From contig JAQQWL010000011.1 in assembly GCA_038363925.1 (NCBI GenBank), forward strand, positions 3,472,001-3,536,000: DNA of 64,000 bases. Reading direction: 5' to 3'. The stretch's first letter is position 1. Every line of letters begins with the position of its first letter. The position numbers and the translations under genes are program-made. Under the pieces are notes generated by a model. That model was not told where the DNA came from, searched no databases, and worked only from the letters and a program-made list of their open reading frames with translations. Shown one piece after another: positions 47,733 to 62,192 of this stretch. Source of the DNA: Apiospora phragmitis. Its lineage: Eukaryota; Ascomycota; Sordariomycetes; Amphisphaeriales; Apiosporaceae.

Positions 47733-48458
47733 ATGGCCGCCCGACCACCGCCAGCTTCGAAGGCTGGAGGGGCCAAGGCACCTATTCCACCCAACCAAAC
47801 GTAAGTCACCCATTCGAGCCGCCGGCCATGTATAGAAGGGACACATTTCTCACGCGATGTATTAGATTATATGTTACAAATCTCCCGTCCGCCAAGATCC
47901 AAAAGGCCGACCTGAAGACGGCTCTCTACATGTTATTCTCGACCTATGGCCCAGTCCTTGATGTCGTCGCGCTCAAGACGACCAAGATGCGCGGCCAAGC
48001 CCACATAGTGTTCCGCGATATGCAAGCAGCTACACAAGCAATGCGAGCTTTGGAGGGTTTCAGTTTCCTCGGAAGGGACCTTGTACGTTTTCGCTCCATT
48101 TGCTATTTCTTTCGACAAGCGAACATACTAACACATACCTTGGCAGAGAATCTCCTACGCCAAGTCCAAGTCGGACACAGTGGCGAAGCTCGACGGCACA
48201 TACAAGATGCCCGGGTCTGCCGCTGCCAACGTTGAGATGTCTGAAGTCCAGCAGAGTATCTTCAATGCTCCCGCGCCAGGATCCGCCACCGCGCCCGCGC
48301 CGCCTCGTGGCTTACCCTCGAAACCTCCGACTTCTGAGCCCTCGAAAGAAACATCTGTGGCTGATGCTCGGGGACAAAAGCGCACGCGGGACGAGGAAGA
48401 AGAGGAAAACGATAGTGACTCCGACGTTGCCATGGAGGAGGATAGCGACGACGAGTGA
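47733..48458 (+). CDS. MSL1: U2 snRNP protein B'' / U1A-like single-RRM protein
   Basis: This splicing factor binds a stem-loop of U2 (or U1) snRNA. Exons are 47733-47800, 47866-48082 and 48147-48458, for 198 residues, intact. The RRM (about residues 23-97) has RNP2 LYVTNL and RNP1 RGQAHIVF in a fungal variant of RGQAFVIF. It also carries KADLKTALYMLFSTYGPVLD and the U1A/U2B'' signature ISYAKSKSD. A Pro/Ala linker follows, then a nuclear signal-like GQKRTRDEEEEE and an acidic tail (DVAMEEDSDDE). The second RRM of animal U1A/B'' is absent, as in yeast Msl1. The assignment to U2 rather than U1 is inferred. The gene is convergent with ATG10, with 127 bp between stops. Confidence 0.9.
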
Positions 48459-48585
48459 ACTAGCTCGAATACATAATGATACCCACAAAGAGACGATGGC
48501 ATTCACGATGAACCCCGATGACACGCCAAACAAGGACTCTGGTTACTCCCAAGGAAATGCGGATTGCGGATTTAGCTTAGGTGGT

Positions 48586-49478
48586 TCAGGCCTTGTTGCT
48601 TAAAGCCATCTCTTTTGGGATCCATAGCCGACGCATCCACCAACCAGACCCAGCCAGACCATAAGGTAGTCTTCCTTTGGGCAGTCAAAGCCTGCCATGG
48701 CATCGCTGAGGAAGCATGGGTGGACGAAAAATGAAGGTACACCCGTTAAAGGGTGATGCTGCGGAGCCAACGTTAGCCACAAGGTAGATCAATAGACTCC
48801 CGGGATTAGGACAAGCCTAATGTTGACTCGGTTTGCAGCTATAGTTGAATTCGAGAACGACTTACATCTGCTGAGATACCGCCTATGGTCCCCGTCCGTC
48901 GGAGCGAGTCTTTGTACTGGTCAGGTACTAAACGCCGGAAAACGGTGTCAATGTCGAAGGCGGCCTCGTCCCCGGCAAGTCATGCAGGCTGAACCAGAGA
49001 CAAGGGGCACGATATGTTGGATGAAAGTGAATCTCGTATCGGACGTGTCCAGAATTGGCTTTGGAAGGGTGATTGATGAGGAGTTCCTGCAGTAGTTGAG
49101 CTCGATGGTTCATGTGTTGAACGACCACGTATCTCTTACCTGGTCATCCTCCTCACTGTCCATTGCAACATCATCTACCATTGCTTCGTTGTCAACTGCC
49201 TCAATCATGGTGAAACTATTCAAGGTCGCCTCGAGATCGCCTAGATTTGCGGTGTCTTCTAGTGGTCGGGATATCTGGACAAAGGTTGCATAGTCGCAAT
49301 CCATCCCAAACGACATGTCAAAAGCACTGTGTACACCTAACCTCCATTGCCGGCGCAGGGGGCCAAGCCGGGCCTGGCAGTACTTTCTGTCGAGAAAATG
49401 ACAGGCTTCAGCAAATTCTTCCTTATATAGAAAGGGGTAGTTTCGGTAGGTTGATCGGTGCTCTGTCCCACGACTCAT
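48586..49478 (-). CDS. ATG10: ATG10, E2-like enzyme of autophagy
   Basis: ATG10 is the E2-like enzyme that joins ATG12 to ATG5 during autophagosome formation. Exons are 49478-49140, 49086-48866 and 48758-48586, for 244 residues. The N-terminal half has YPFLYKEEFAEACHFLDRKY and LGPLRRQWRLGVHSAFDMSF, and an acidic insert (MDSEEDDQ) follows. The E2 core shows YEIHFHPTYRAPCLWFSLHD, and the active-site segment is GVPSFFVHPCFLSDAM with Cys202. The C-terminus VGLWIPKEMALSNKA appears only after correction. Two one-base deletions break the frame: a 4-G run at 48970-48973 should have five, and a G/C is missing near 48627. With both added, all exon phases agree. Uncorrected translation would give a truncated protein without the catalytic Cys. 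Confidence 0.9.
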
Positions 49479-50598
49479 CTTGAGGCTGGTTTACAGTACG
49501 ATGAGCCTTGAAGGAGAAATGTAGGCCTGACAGATCCGAGTGCAATTGAATGTTAGCCTCATTCAAAATTTATCTCAACCGTGAGGCCCTTTTGATGGTT
49601 TTATAAAGAATAAAACCCTACCTACCTCCTCAATTGCCCATGGGCTGTTAGCGTCTGTCTTGCAGCACTATCGTTTCTTGCGGTTCACTCAGTCGTGGAT
49701 GACATGCATAAATTCACCAACGGTTCTAGTCGGCTTCCGACTCGTTCAATCACGTTGTGTGACGAGGAGATGATTCCTCTGCTTGGTTGAGAAAGTGTAT
49801 AGAATCAGGCAGTGTGAGTAAGTACTTATACTTCATGGAGAGAGCTAATATGGTACCGCGCATTTTGGGGTGAAAATCGCTGTGGTGGATTGCATTTGCG
49901 TTGGCTTTTTTTTTGCCCTCCAGACTTTACAGTAATAAGTGCATCCTGGGCACTCCTTTTTTATTGCTTTATTTTCTTTAACCGTGTTCTGCAAATCCCC
50001 CATATACCCAACAACAGATCGGACCAGTCAGGCCCTTGAACAAGCAGAGACCATTATAACTACCACATCAATGACCGCTGTGCATACCTGCCAGACAAAG
50101 AATGTTGGCGTAGTGCACATGCAGTTGGGCATCTTGTCTGCCGGCGTAAGAGATGCCGAGCCTGCCACAGACCACCGATTATGCGGGCTAGCGAGGCCCG
50201 CCAAGGTTGATTTTATGGTTCAGCGCAAATAGTCGTCGATCTTGACAGCATATCTGCCAGCACCGTGCGTGTCTCTCCCGCCTTGCTGGGTATTAATTCC
50301 TACATACCTTACTTGGTAGGAATAACAGTATCGAATTCAGTGTTTTGTGTCGACATCGGTGTGCTGGTATATCTCGGTCTTCATCATCACACATACATTA
50401 GAACATTCTCCCGTGGTCCTACATTTCCAGCTTGGCACGTAACTAAATCCAGTCGCCTTTGTTGTGTTCCGGAGGCCGCGTGCCCCCTGTTGTTTGACGT
50501 ATAGCCGAATTGACAACTGTCCTGTAACCTAGGTAGAACATCGCCGGCTTCCAGTAACATAGCTCAGCTGGAGGAGGCGAACCGGTCATGCTGCGCCG
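49479..50598. promoter_or_regulatory. Divergent upstream region of ATG10 and the mannosidase
   Basis: About 1.1 kb between two head-to-head genes, without a recognisable gene. A poly-T run lies near 49908. A tRNA-like A-box at 50561 was considered and rejected. Confidence 0.45.
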
Positions 50599-52816
<2,218 letters not shown>

Positions 52817-54040
52817 AAAGGAGATCATGGTGTTCAAGGCCGGCGTTATTTGAAAGACGCGTTGCACAGGCCCAATATAGCATACGAGCTTATTTCGCGG
52901 GTGTGAGTGATCCTGGCATAGAATAGAACCAATTATCCTGCGCCCCTTGATCCTTCGTGCACTGTTAGTGGAGTGATCGATCCTACTACTTGCTTATCTC
53001 TCCCGAGATTGTAGTTGGGACCTAGAACTCGCCCTCGGGGTAACCTGAGCGGCAGATGGACGAAGTGCTATGGAGCGGCATCATGCATTTTTCGTCCAAG
53101 GCATCATTCAGATTGCGCCAATCATAATGCGGGAGGGCATTTAGCTGCGGCTGAAGTTATGTAATTATTTCAGCTTTGCCTGCATAGCGAGCCGCTGATC
53201 ACACGCCAAGTCGGCGGATTATGCTCATCTCAATCTGAGTGTTTCCCGAGCTAGATGTAGTGAGGTTTCAGGGGAAGATGTTGCCTCGTTTAGCATCGAA
53301 CCCACTCCCCCGTGAGACAAACCCCTTCTTGGGTCGTTGGTTCTCGAACCTCCAGGTCCACAATCCCGCATACACAGATAGTAGTAGCATGCCGGCGCGA
53401 CTCAGAGAGATGGAGCACGCTTGTTACAGTAAGCTACTGACCATACTTACCTGCGGGCACTAGCCTTGGTAAGAATGGGAGTTGTAGGGTATGTATGTGG
53501 TGAAGGAGGAGCCGGGTTGTTGTGGAAATCGATCGCAGTGACCAGCTACCCTTGAACAAGGATCATTCCGATGGGCATTCGCTCATTATGCTTGCTTGAC
53601 CTATGCTTCGGGTTGGCTTCGTATAGGTAACGGACCAGGAACGAGATTCAGCTCTGCCTGTTAATACACGCTTGCTCGTTGTGTGTGTGTTCAGGAGCCG
53701 CCATACACGTACACTCGCTTCATCGATACGTCCCCTGCTGCATGAAGGAAGCCCTAGAGAAGATAAATGAAGTCATCACTCCATGTCTTCGTCGAAAAAG
53801 CATTAGCCTCAGACTACGTTTCCTTTTGACGGCTAGCTGGAGCTTTTCGGGCTATAAGCATATAAGCTAGATCTCTCAGCGAGTTGTTTCATACGCATCG
53901 ACCGCTGATTTGAAATAAACTTTAGCTGAATTCTGCGATCAGACCTCGTTAATCTGACCAATCAGGTGATAGGATCCTAACTGATTCGCACCGACATTTT
54001 GTCAGCCGCTGAACCCGCTGAACCCGGCTGATCGAGAGCC

Positions 54041-54130
54041 TTTAGGGGGCCTAGGGGCCCTTCCAGGGAGCCTTCCAGGAGTCCAGGGGGCCTTTTAGGG
54101 GGCCTTTTAGGGGGCCTTCTAGGGGCTTCA
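54041..54130. repeat. Imperfect GGGGGCCTTTTA tandem repeats
   Basis: Several degenerate 12-14 bp units (agggggcctttt, agggggccttct, aggggcccttcc) lie side by side. Flanked by direct repeats and a palindrome, they may mark the edge of an old mobile element. Confidence 0.65.
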
Positions 54131-54168
54131 GGGCTTTCAAGGAAAGGGGCTCGTGCGACGATATTTTG

Positions 54169-54255
54169 GTGAGTGTGGCATTGCTCGCGCTCGGCCTCGT
54201 CCGTCCTCCCGTTGGCGTGTATCAAAATACGTGAGTGTGGTATTGCTCGCGCTCG
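54169..54255. repeat. 25-bp direct repeat pair, 62-bp period
   Basis: gtgagtgtggcattgctcgc plus gctcg occurs at 54169-54193 and again at 54231-54255 with a single C/T difference. The difference would fit a C-to-T transition such as RIP, but one site proves nothing. Confidence 0.8.
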
Positions 54256-54322
54256 ACCCTCGACGCTCCGGATGAACCCTGTCTCTATTTCGACGGCAGC
54301 ACGGAAAAGGCCGTGGTGACGT

Positions 54323-54345
54323 CGGTGATATCGGCGATATCACCG
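54323..54345. repeat. Perfect 10-bp palindrome cggtgatatc-ggc-gatatcaccg
   Basis: Exact inverted arms of 10 bp with a 3-bp spacer, 70 bp downstream of the direct repeat pair. Confidence 0.85.
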
Positions 54346-57224
54346 AAAGGGATTCAGCATCAGCTGCCATGAAACGCACAGCTGATTACGGACAACCACC
54401 GGGCTGATGGACGGAAAAAGCCAGCTTAAAATATCGGCTGAGCCCGCCGGCTGTCGGGGACCGTGCGCCGCCATTCAGCGTCAGCTGCGGTCGAAAGGAA
54501 ACCTAGCCTCAGGCCCGGGTATCGAGCTGCGTGCGATGTTCTCCCCTTCTCGGCACGAGCCCAAATGCTGCCGTTATCCAAGCTGGGGCCTTACCGCAAG
54601 AAGGCAAGGCACTCGGGCTAGCATCGCAGATGCGACGATGGCCTCGGACGTTGAACTTGAAGATCTCGGTTTAATGCCCACTACTACTAGTGATCCTGCA
54701 GGGGTGGTGACTAAGTTTAGACCTTCACTACCTTAAGTCGACTCCTCAGTAAGCCATCCCCACGCGCGGGTAGGAGGATCGCCAGGGCCGCCGGAGCTAC
54801 TGTAGCTTGGTTTGCCAATGCTACCCCAGGCTCCCCTGGTAACAACATCCCATCCTGCACACTTACATGCAAACATAGGTTTGTCATATGCCTTGTGTGT
54901 TGCTGGATGAAGATACATATACGCTTCCGTCAAACAGCAGAGGATGCATGTACATTACTCATCCACATATTGACGCTCTGCTACTAGGTAGGTAGGTATG
55001 TACCATGAATCACTGCATCATCACGATTACCAGCACAACAACGGTGAGGCTCCGTACCCAATCGATGCAGCCAGCGCACGGCAACAGCGGTCCCGGTAGA
55101 CTAGATATCGCGAGCTACCGTACAACGGAAAGATTGCAATGGTGTTCCTGCAGTAGCTTGCCGACCCAATCAGAGCGAACAGAGCCCGGCGCGAAAAAGA
55201 AATGCCCTCGTTCTAGAACCGCCATCGAAGGTGATGACCCAGTCAACAATATGTGCCTGCTACTACATAACATAGCAGGTTGCAGCTCGATATTAATTGG
55301 TAGCTGCAGCCTGCATAGAGCAATACTTTGGGCTGGGCGTTTTGGCCGAATTTTCCGGACGATAACACCGTCTGCCGACCAAAAATAAACATCGTATCAT
55401 TTACCTATTGCCGGTTTTCTTTTTCTTCCAACCCTTCCACCCGGCATGGGTATGGAGAAAGCAACACGAAGGAGGACAGAAAAAGGAACTCACCCCAAGA
55501 AAATGGTGCGGCAGTCCACCCCACCAACAAAGACCGGTCTGGCTACATCAAATCGAGAATTGCCTACATCTTTTGATCGACGTATGGATACCGGTGGCTT
55601 GAGTGCTGTTGTTTCGCCTATACCGTGGCTCTGACTGGGCAGTTGGTCGCTTCGTATTCGACAGCCCTTGCGTGCAAAGCCTTGGTCTACCAACGCCTGC
55701 AGACCCAACTGCTGCCAGCTATGACGAAAGCCAGTTGGATAGGAGGCAGCAGGGCGGGACGACAAAATAGAACATGAACCGTGTAGCATAAGGACAAATC
55801 CAGCCTGATCATGTATGTACCTCTTTCTGCTTGCCTGCTTCATGTTACCAGTGGTGGCTCGACCTCCGGGTAAAGTGCCAACACTGATACACCTGCTGCA
55901 ATAAACCCTTGGCATTTCATTTTCTCTACTCTAGGCCACTGGCTACGGCATGGGTTGCAGATACGGCCTACGACTACTCACATGTACTTCCGTTTGTCCC
56001 TCGGCGACAAGGGCAGTCCTTGTCTAGAAGAATGCACGCTGCGACATCTACCTGCAAAGTCCTGGCATCAGGCCTAGAGCATAAGTTGCCCAGACTCATT
56101 GTCAGTCCATATCCAGTCTGGTTTTCTAGTTTGTATCTTAGTCGACCGTGGATCTCGCTGCCTAGCAGGGAATACTCGAGATGAATGTGTATCAAGTCGT
56201 AGCTCCATGGACCATCACCGCCAGTAGGTGTGAAAAACAGGTACAGTAAGTCGCTGCGCGCTGCTTCTATCCGTAGCAACCCTGAAGGTAGCATCATGTC
56301 TTATAGAAGACCCTTTCTCCTAGCTCGAAAGGATTCAGTCAGTGTTTGCTCGGCTCTATTTTGTTTTCTTTTTGTCTTGTTTTCTTTGCTCGCTTTCTGA
56401 CCGTCGCTCGCTCGCTTGGATCGCTTGGTCCTGTCCCTTCGTTGGAACACACCTCTTGGTCAAGAACCCCGGCTATATTCAAGCAGGGTGAATTCATTGA
56501 TACCCCGTTACACAACCCATCCGTCACGTTTGCCTATTTTACCGGCGTCTCGCTTTACTCCGTGGGAAGGTCCGGGGAGATACCTATGTAACCCTGCAAA
56601 CGAATTCGATCTCGACCACCAGACCGACATCCCATCATTCCAGCTCCACCCCTGCAACATCTATTCTTCTTCTTAAACGACCCAACCCAACAGCAGGCTG
56701 TGTTGGGACATACCTGAGAGTCTTCGAGATCCTGCAGTTGCGGGCCGTCAGTACCAGACGAGTTTTATTTTATTTTGGGAAATTCCCTACTTATACCACC
56801 ATTGTTCCGCATCTGGTCTTGAGGCGGGTTCAAATCTGCACCTCATTTCGGTGCCGCTCCTGGTTCATCTACAAGCGCGCCTCCGCATCATCACACATTC
56901 GTATCTTCCCAAGAAAAGCTGCTGTCAGCTCGCGGAGATTACAAGAAAAAAACCTGTTTGCCCAGGCTGCTGGTTTTTCCCCCCGCTCTTCCTCTGAACA
57001 GCCGCATTCCAACATAAGATCTAACCTGACCGGAGATCGGGAGTAAATACGGGCTGCACGCTTTGTGACACCGGGGTCACCGCGAGTGACGTACTGCCTC
57101 AGTACTACACGACCTCGACGGCGCTGATACTCTCTATTGCTTGAGCGTACCCGGAACCCTTTAAAAGCCGCCATCCGTACCCCATATCTCGAGGGATAAG
57201 TGTGTTAGATCACCATCGGTCGCC

Positions 57225-58368
57225 ATGGCTAAGATCAACTTTTTCGTTAATTGGGAGTTATGGGAGCAAATGACCTTTGTAAGTGTACATTACTGGCTCT
57301 TTGTCGGACAACTTACTCATATGGTCACAGGTTTTGGCGGGCGGTATAGTCCTTGTATTCCTAGCTGGGCTGTTGAAACTGTGGTGGATTAATAGATCGG
57401 TGAGGAGACACGAAATCCTGGATGAAGAGAAGCGATCGAGGCTGTCGGAGATGCGAAAAAGTGGCCTGCCTGTGGGAAAGAAGGCAGACATCCCATTCGG
57501 CGTCCGGGCGATCCAGAGTGGTATCCAGGTTGACGGCATTTGGATATCAAGACCGGGCACTCCCAACTCAGGGATGCTGGCAGCGTCAATGACCTTAGGG
57601 GGAGACTCTGATGATGAGCCGAAGGGGAAAGAGAAGGCCATGCCGTCAAAGATGGCTACACCTTCGCCGGGGCAATCTCAGCGGCCCAGCCCAACTGTGA
57701 GCACGTTTGAACAGAGCCATTCACCAACGTTGAGTCCTCAGTCCATCTATAGGCCAAAGCATGGCGCCAGCAGACCACCAAACCGGCCCAGTAACCACTC
57801 CAGCGCCGATCTGCAGAGGAACATCGATGCCCTCAGAAACCTCGAAGGGGCAAACTCGCCCTCTCGCCCCGCACCCCAGTCCTATGTTCCTACGACCTCC
57901 TTCTCGCCGGCCAGAACTTCCGGGGCCCCGGCACAGGGCGAGCGGACGTCCAGCTCCTCCGACGAAGGTCTGACGCTGGGCAACACAAGACACAATAACC
58001 GGATGGCGAGCCCGCTCACACAAACACCCCAGGCGTCTTCTTACACTCAGGGAGGCGAGTCACGGACCAGCTACTTCACGGCCCGCCAAACGTCACCTGA
58101 CGACGCACAACAGCGAAGACCTACTGCGGCAGCAACGCCCGAGACCGAGCACCCGGGCACTCCGACGAGATCATATTCCAGTGATGTCCATGCCAACCGG
58201 TCCACTCGGCGGGTCAATGCCGGCTTTGAGGTGTTGCCGGCAGGAACGTTCGGGGCACCTCCAACCAATGATGACCAGACCGACTTGGAGAGTGGCAACA
58301 GGTTCCCACCCCCCGTGACGAACAAGCTGCACAAGAAATCGCGAAGCAGGTCATCTAGTCGCGCCTAG
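57225..58368 (+). CDS. Single-pass membrane protein of unknown function with long disordered tail
   Basis: Exon 1 is 57225-57278 (MAKINFFVNWELWEQMTF) and exon 2 is 57331-58368, phase 0, for 363 residues. A membrane segment, VLAGGIVLVFLAGLLKLWW, spans about residues 19-37 and is followed by basic residues (NRSVRRHEI), which suggests an extracytosolic N-terminus and a cytosolic tail. A short conserved-looking part (SGLPVGKKADIPFGVRAIQS, VDGIWISRPGTP) follows. The rest is Ser/Pro/Thr-rich with several possible phosphorylation sites, ending in a basic stretch (KKSRSRSSSRA). There is no signal peptide other than the anchor. Proteins with this layout occur in filamentous ascomycetes without a known role (from memory). 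The gene is intact. Confidence 0.72.
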
Positions 58369-60130
58369 AAGGCAGGCCATGTCATCACCATCATCAAAAG
58401 CGTTGTTATCTACAGAGGGAAAAGGGTGTTCATATAGGGTCATGGGGGTTGGGGCATATAATACATTTGCATAAATCGGTGTAAAGTTGGCATCATCATA
58501 AGCATAGAGTTTTCAATGTTCCGACTACTATAGCTGCGCAAGTCAATACTGGTGCTGTTTATTGAGTCTGTCCAACCATAGCATCTGAACTGGACATCAA
58601 GGGGCAACCCAATGTACATCAATGTGTATTCCAAATCGTCTACAGTTCCTTCATGTCTCTCTCTCTATTGTCTTTGATGATCGCAAAGTACCTATCGTGT
58701 GCGCATTCTGTTTACGTAAACTGCAAATCAGCTTCAGACATACCTGTAGCCTTTCATCGCCCTATAAGCACTAAAAGCCGTGTGCTATGGACAACTCCAC
58801 AACTCGTCTGTACACGATGAGTTAACGACGTGGCAGTGCCTGCGTCGTCGTGTACATCGCACTGCATCGGGCCGTAAGACGAAAGCCGCTGTAGTTTGCC
58901 TCGCAATGCGATTTGTCCACGCTGGGCATCCTCAACCCACATGCTTAGCATACATCTAAGCAGCCAGCTAAGCAAGCTTCGCCCTGGATATCGTGGGTGC
59001 TCTCCATCCATCTCTCCTGGTCGCATTGTATTGCAGTTTGCCGAATTCGTTGCCGCTGCTTTTTCATTCATGGTATGTAGATAGCTCCACCAAAAAAAGT
59101 GTCGGATTATGACGAGCTTCGTTTATTGCAGGTACTGACTGGCATCCCAACGCCCGGCCAGCGCAGGTCAGATCTGACGAAATCGATGCAGGTCCGCACT
59201 TCCGGAAACGGTGTAGGCCGGGAGACGTACATAATCGTAAGTATTGAGTCCAAGATGGCGCCAATACTAGCAGAGTCGGGGACTCGGGGGCTGTGTTTGG
59301 TGATCGTCACGGGCGATGCTGTTTCTTGGCATAGATCATCCCCGCAAAATCCAATTTAGCTGGGTACTGGAGAAAGAATGCATTCCCATCTCTAATCCAG
59401 TCAACCAGTTGTTCGGGAAGCCGGAACATGCTATTGTATGCTCTTATTTACTACTGCCCTCAGAACTGCCCTGTATCAGTCGATTGAGTCTTCACGCACA
59501 TTGATAGCCTATATCAGCCAGCATCCTGAGTGATATGACAATCATCAGATGAACTTGCGACAAGGGCACAACCTTGGAAGCGAACAACAACCGGCTGGTC
59601 GTGTCATGGAGTTTATTACACCTCTGGATCTGATGCCGAATTCCACGGCCGAACTAGCAGTTACCTATTTCGTGCCAAGTACCTCTCCTACGGCCAGGAC
59701 ACAAGCCTCACATTCCTGGATGCGGTACTACGGCGGGCGGCACGTAACGTAGAGGGGACGATCATCGCTTCCTTGGTTGGAACTTAAGAAGCGCCGGCTG
59801 ACGCTTTTAACAAACCATGCTCGCTCTAACCCGACCGAATTCGTTAAGGACAATACAATAGCATTCCCTTCATCTGCGGATTCAATCATCCAATCTACCC
59901 CGTTACAGCCGTGTTCGTGTGTTTGAATTAAAAGAAATCCCTACCTTCAAGCCTAATTGCTTTACTTGCTTATTTACTTCCCGCCATATTCGAATCAATT
60001 CATAGAGAGGCAGCTGATAAACCCACTTTCTTTGTGACTTGAACTCAATCGCAACCTATCGAGCCACTCTCAATCAAATTCCCAGTTCACCCACCACCAC
60101 CTTGTACTCCGAGTATCCGAGCATCCGACA
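58369..60130. other. Intergenic stretch
   Basis: Between two plus-strand genes of unknown function. No gene is recognised. The last 250 bases before 60131 are CA/CT-rich and look like a promoter and leader. Confidence 0.45.
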
Positions 60131-61099
60131 ATGCCTATCCGCAATCCCTTTGCAACTCTCGTCACAAGGCGGCCAGGCAACGACGAGAATCTTCGCCCCG
60201 ACCTGTTAACCCCTGCCAAGGATGCCGCCCACCCAGGTTTTGAGCGAGTAGATACTGTGGGATCCAAGGCCTCGTCGGCGCTGAGTATGCGCAGTGCCAA
60301 AAACCAGGATAATGGCGACTATAAAATGAGTGGTACGACACACTTTCCCCCAAACGCGACAGCGGCTACACCGTCAAAAGATCCCGTCAGCTCTGCTTCA
60401 TCTACCAGCCGAAGCTAATTTATGACATGGACTCTAGTCGTCAACGACAGTGGTGTCTATCTACCGGTACTTATTTCCCCTTTGCGCCCGATTGGCGCCC
60501 ATTCCACTGACGTTTAAGCATCCAGCCTTCTCCTAGTGAAGAGAAGGGTCTCTGGCCGAGGCGCCCAGCTGCCCCATCACGAACGTCCATGGATACTCGG
60601 AGTAGTATTGGCGACATTGAACACTTTTCAATCTCTAGGGAGTCTTTCGACTCCTACCGGCGCTCCTTTGTAAGTCACCGACAAGGGTCCACCTAGCTCG
60701 GGCGGGCATTAACATACCATCCAGGATATCTCAGCCAGGTCCCCTGTAATCGTCCACGACCCTCCCCGGCAGAGCCTCGATTCTGCACGTTTCCCACGCA
60801 TGCCGAGGTCATCTGTTAGGGACAGATTCTTCGACCCCGAGCCGCCCACTGCCGAGGAGGCCTTTGAAGAGGTTGGCCTGAACGACGACCAAAAGCAGCA
60901 ACCCCAACAGCAGCCTAGGAAGCGTGGCTTCTTTGCCAAATTCTCCGATGCATCAGAACCCAATACCCACAGCCATACGCAAGGCATGTCGCGCTTTATT
61001 CCAGGACGCAAGAGAGCGCAAAGCGGACAAGGTGCGGAACTTGGCTACATGGAACGTCCAAAATCGTCGCACTCTCAAGAAGAAGAGGAAATGCAATAA
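60131..61099 (+). CDS. Fungal protein of unknown function, 249 residues, four exons
   Basis: Exons are 60131-60332, 60438-60466, 60526-60669 and 60725-61099; all phases agree, which strongly supports the model. Exon 2 is only 29 bp and encodes VVNDSGVYLP. The protein starts MPIRNPFATLVTRRPGNDEN. It carries PSPSEEKGLWPRR, SISRESFDSYRRSFD, SVRDRFFDPEPPTAEEAFEE and RKRGFFAKFSD, and ends SSHSQEEEEMQ. It is hydrophilic, without membrane segments or a signal peptide, and rich in Ser and Arg. RxxS/T and SP sites suggest phosphorylation. I recognise no catalytic domain. The tail RKRGFFAKFSD is the most conserved-looking element, possibly a short interaction motif. Confidence 0.72.
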
Positions 61100-62192
61100 A
61101 TCAGACACTACGCAAGCCCTGGGTCATGAAGACAATCCGCCACTGCTGGGGCGGAACGACTCTGCATATTTTCTCGGCGTATAGGCGCAAGGTATAGAAG
61201 GTTCGGTGTTGTTTGGAGAGCAACCGCTTGCTCCTTTTCTGTTGGTGGCTTGCCTTGACGAGTCGCTCGCTACATACTGGTGTTCGGGTTTCTTCCTGAA
61301 GCACATGACCAACTCGATGGGCCGGTGGTATTTACCACCCTTCGAGAGGCCTTTCCAGAACTCTAATGATAATGAAACCACTGAGACGCATTTAACATGA
61401 AAACCCTTACTGTGTTCATGATTTGAAAGCCTCTTCATTTTGAATATATGAGTCACGAAGTCTGGGCCCAGGTCTTCGAAAGGCTTCACTGAGCACTAGT
61501 CGCTACTGTGAAGGGCTTGAACTCAAGTATGCCCACATATCGAGGCGTTTTAATGAGCTAGACAGACACTGTCTACGAAAGTAGATTATAACTCTCATGA
61601 TTGAGGACTCTGGTCTACAACTGTGCATAACAACGATCGCTAACGCATGAATACATACCTACATAGAAACATGTAGGTAACATGAAATGAGACCGGTCGG
61701 CAATCTTCGTACCTAGGCTCGCGCTCCAGAACACGCTCCTCGAAAATGCAGATCCCGGATTCTTGGTAACATATATAGTATTTTTCAATGTCCAATCTCG
61801 AGCTACAAGAATTGATTTCAGATTCGCCAAAATGGGTATAGAATAAGGAATAGAATCGAGCTTTTGATAGTAATTTGCTCAAATATCGAGTGATAACACA
61901 TGGAGGTAAGAATAGTCGGAAATCATAGCTTCGGTAAATCAATCTGATGCTACCTAGGCTAGAGCAACCCCGCCAGACGACGTTTATCCTCACAAGCATA
62001 CCCCTCCAATGCCAAGTCCTCCAATGCCTTATCGATTTCTTATCTCTACGGTCGTCACCAATTTTTTTTTGTGTACACCCAGAAGTTGTTGAGTGCAGGG
62101 TCAATTGCAAACCAAATTCAACACAGGCATTACTCGAAAGGCCACTATTCAAGCGGATCACGTCCCTACACACCAGCTTCTCTGCTAGACCG
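61100..62192. other. Intergenic stretch upstream of ACL4
   Basis: Contains no recognisable gene. The 207-codon minus-strand open frame at 61640-62263 overlaps the ACL4 start and is not protein-like. The final 250 bases probably carry the ACL4 promoter. Confidence 0.5.

Larger units (their letters stand above)
52817..57224. other. Gene-free stretch of 4.4 kb with a repeat-rich core
   Basis: I see no supported gene. The core at 53990-54420 holds imperfect GGGGGCCTTTTA repeats, a 25-bp direct repeat pair and a 10-bp palindrome. TAGGTAGGTAGG lies at 54986-54997. From about 56340 the strand becomes CT-rich and probably contains the promoter and leader of the gene at 57225. Short open frames (for example 54407-54736, 55490-55915) are not protein-like enough to annotate. 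Confidence 0.45.

Noticed and set aside
54407..54736. 109-codon plus-strand open frame
   Set aside because: It lies beside the repeat cluster, shows no domain, and has no supporting splice sites; left unannotated.
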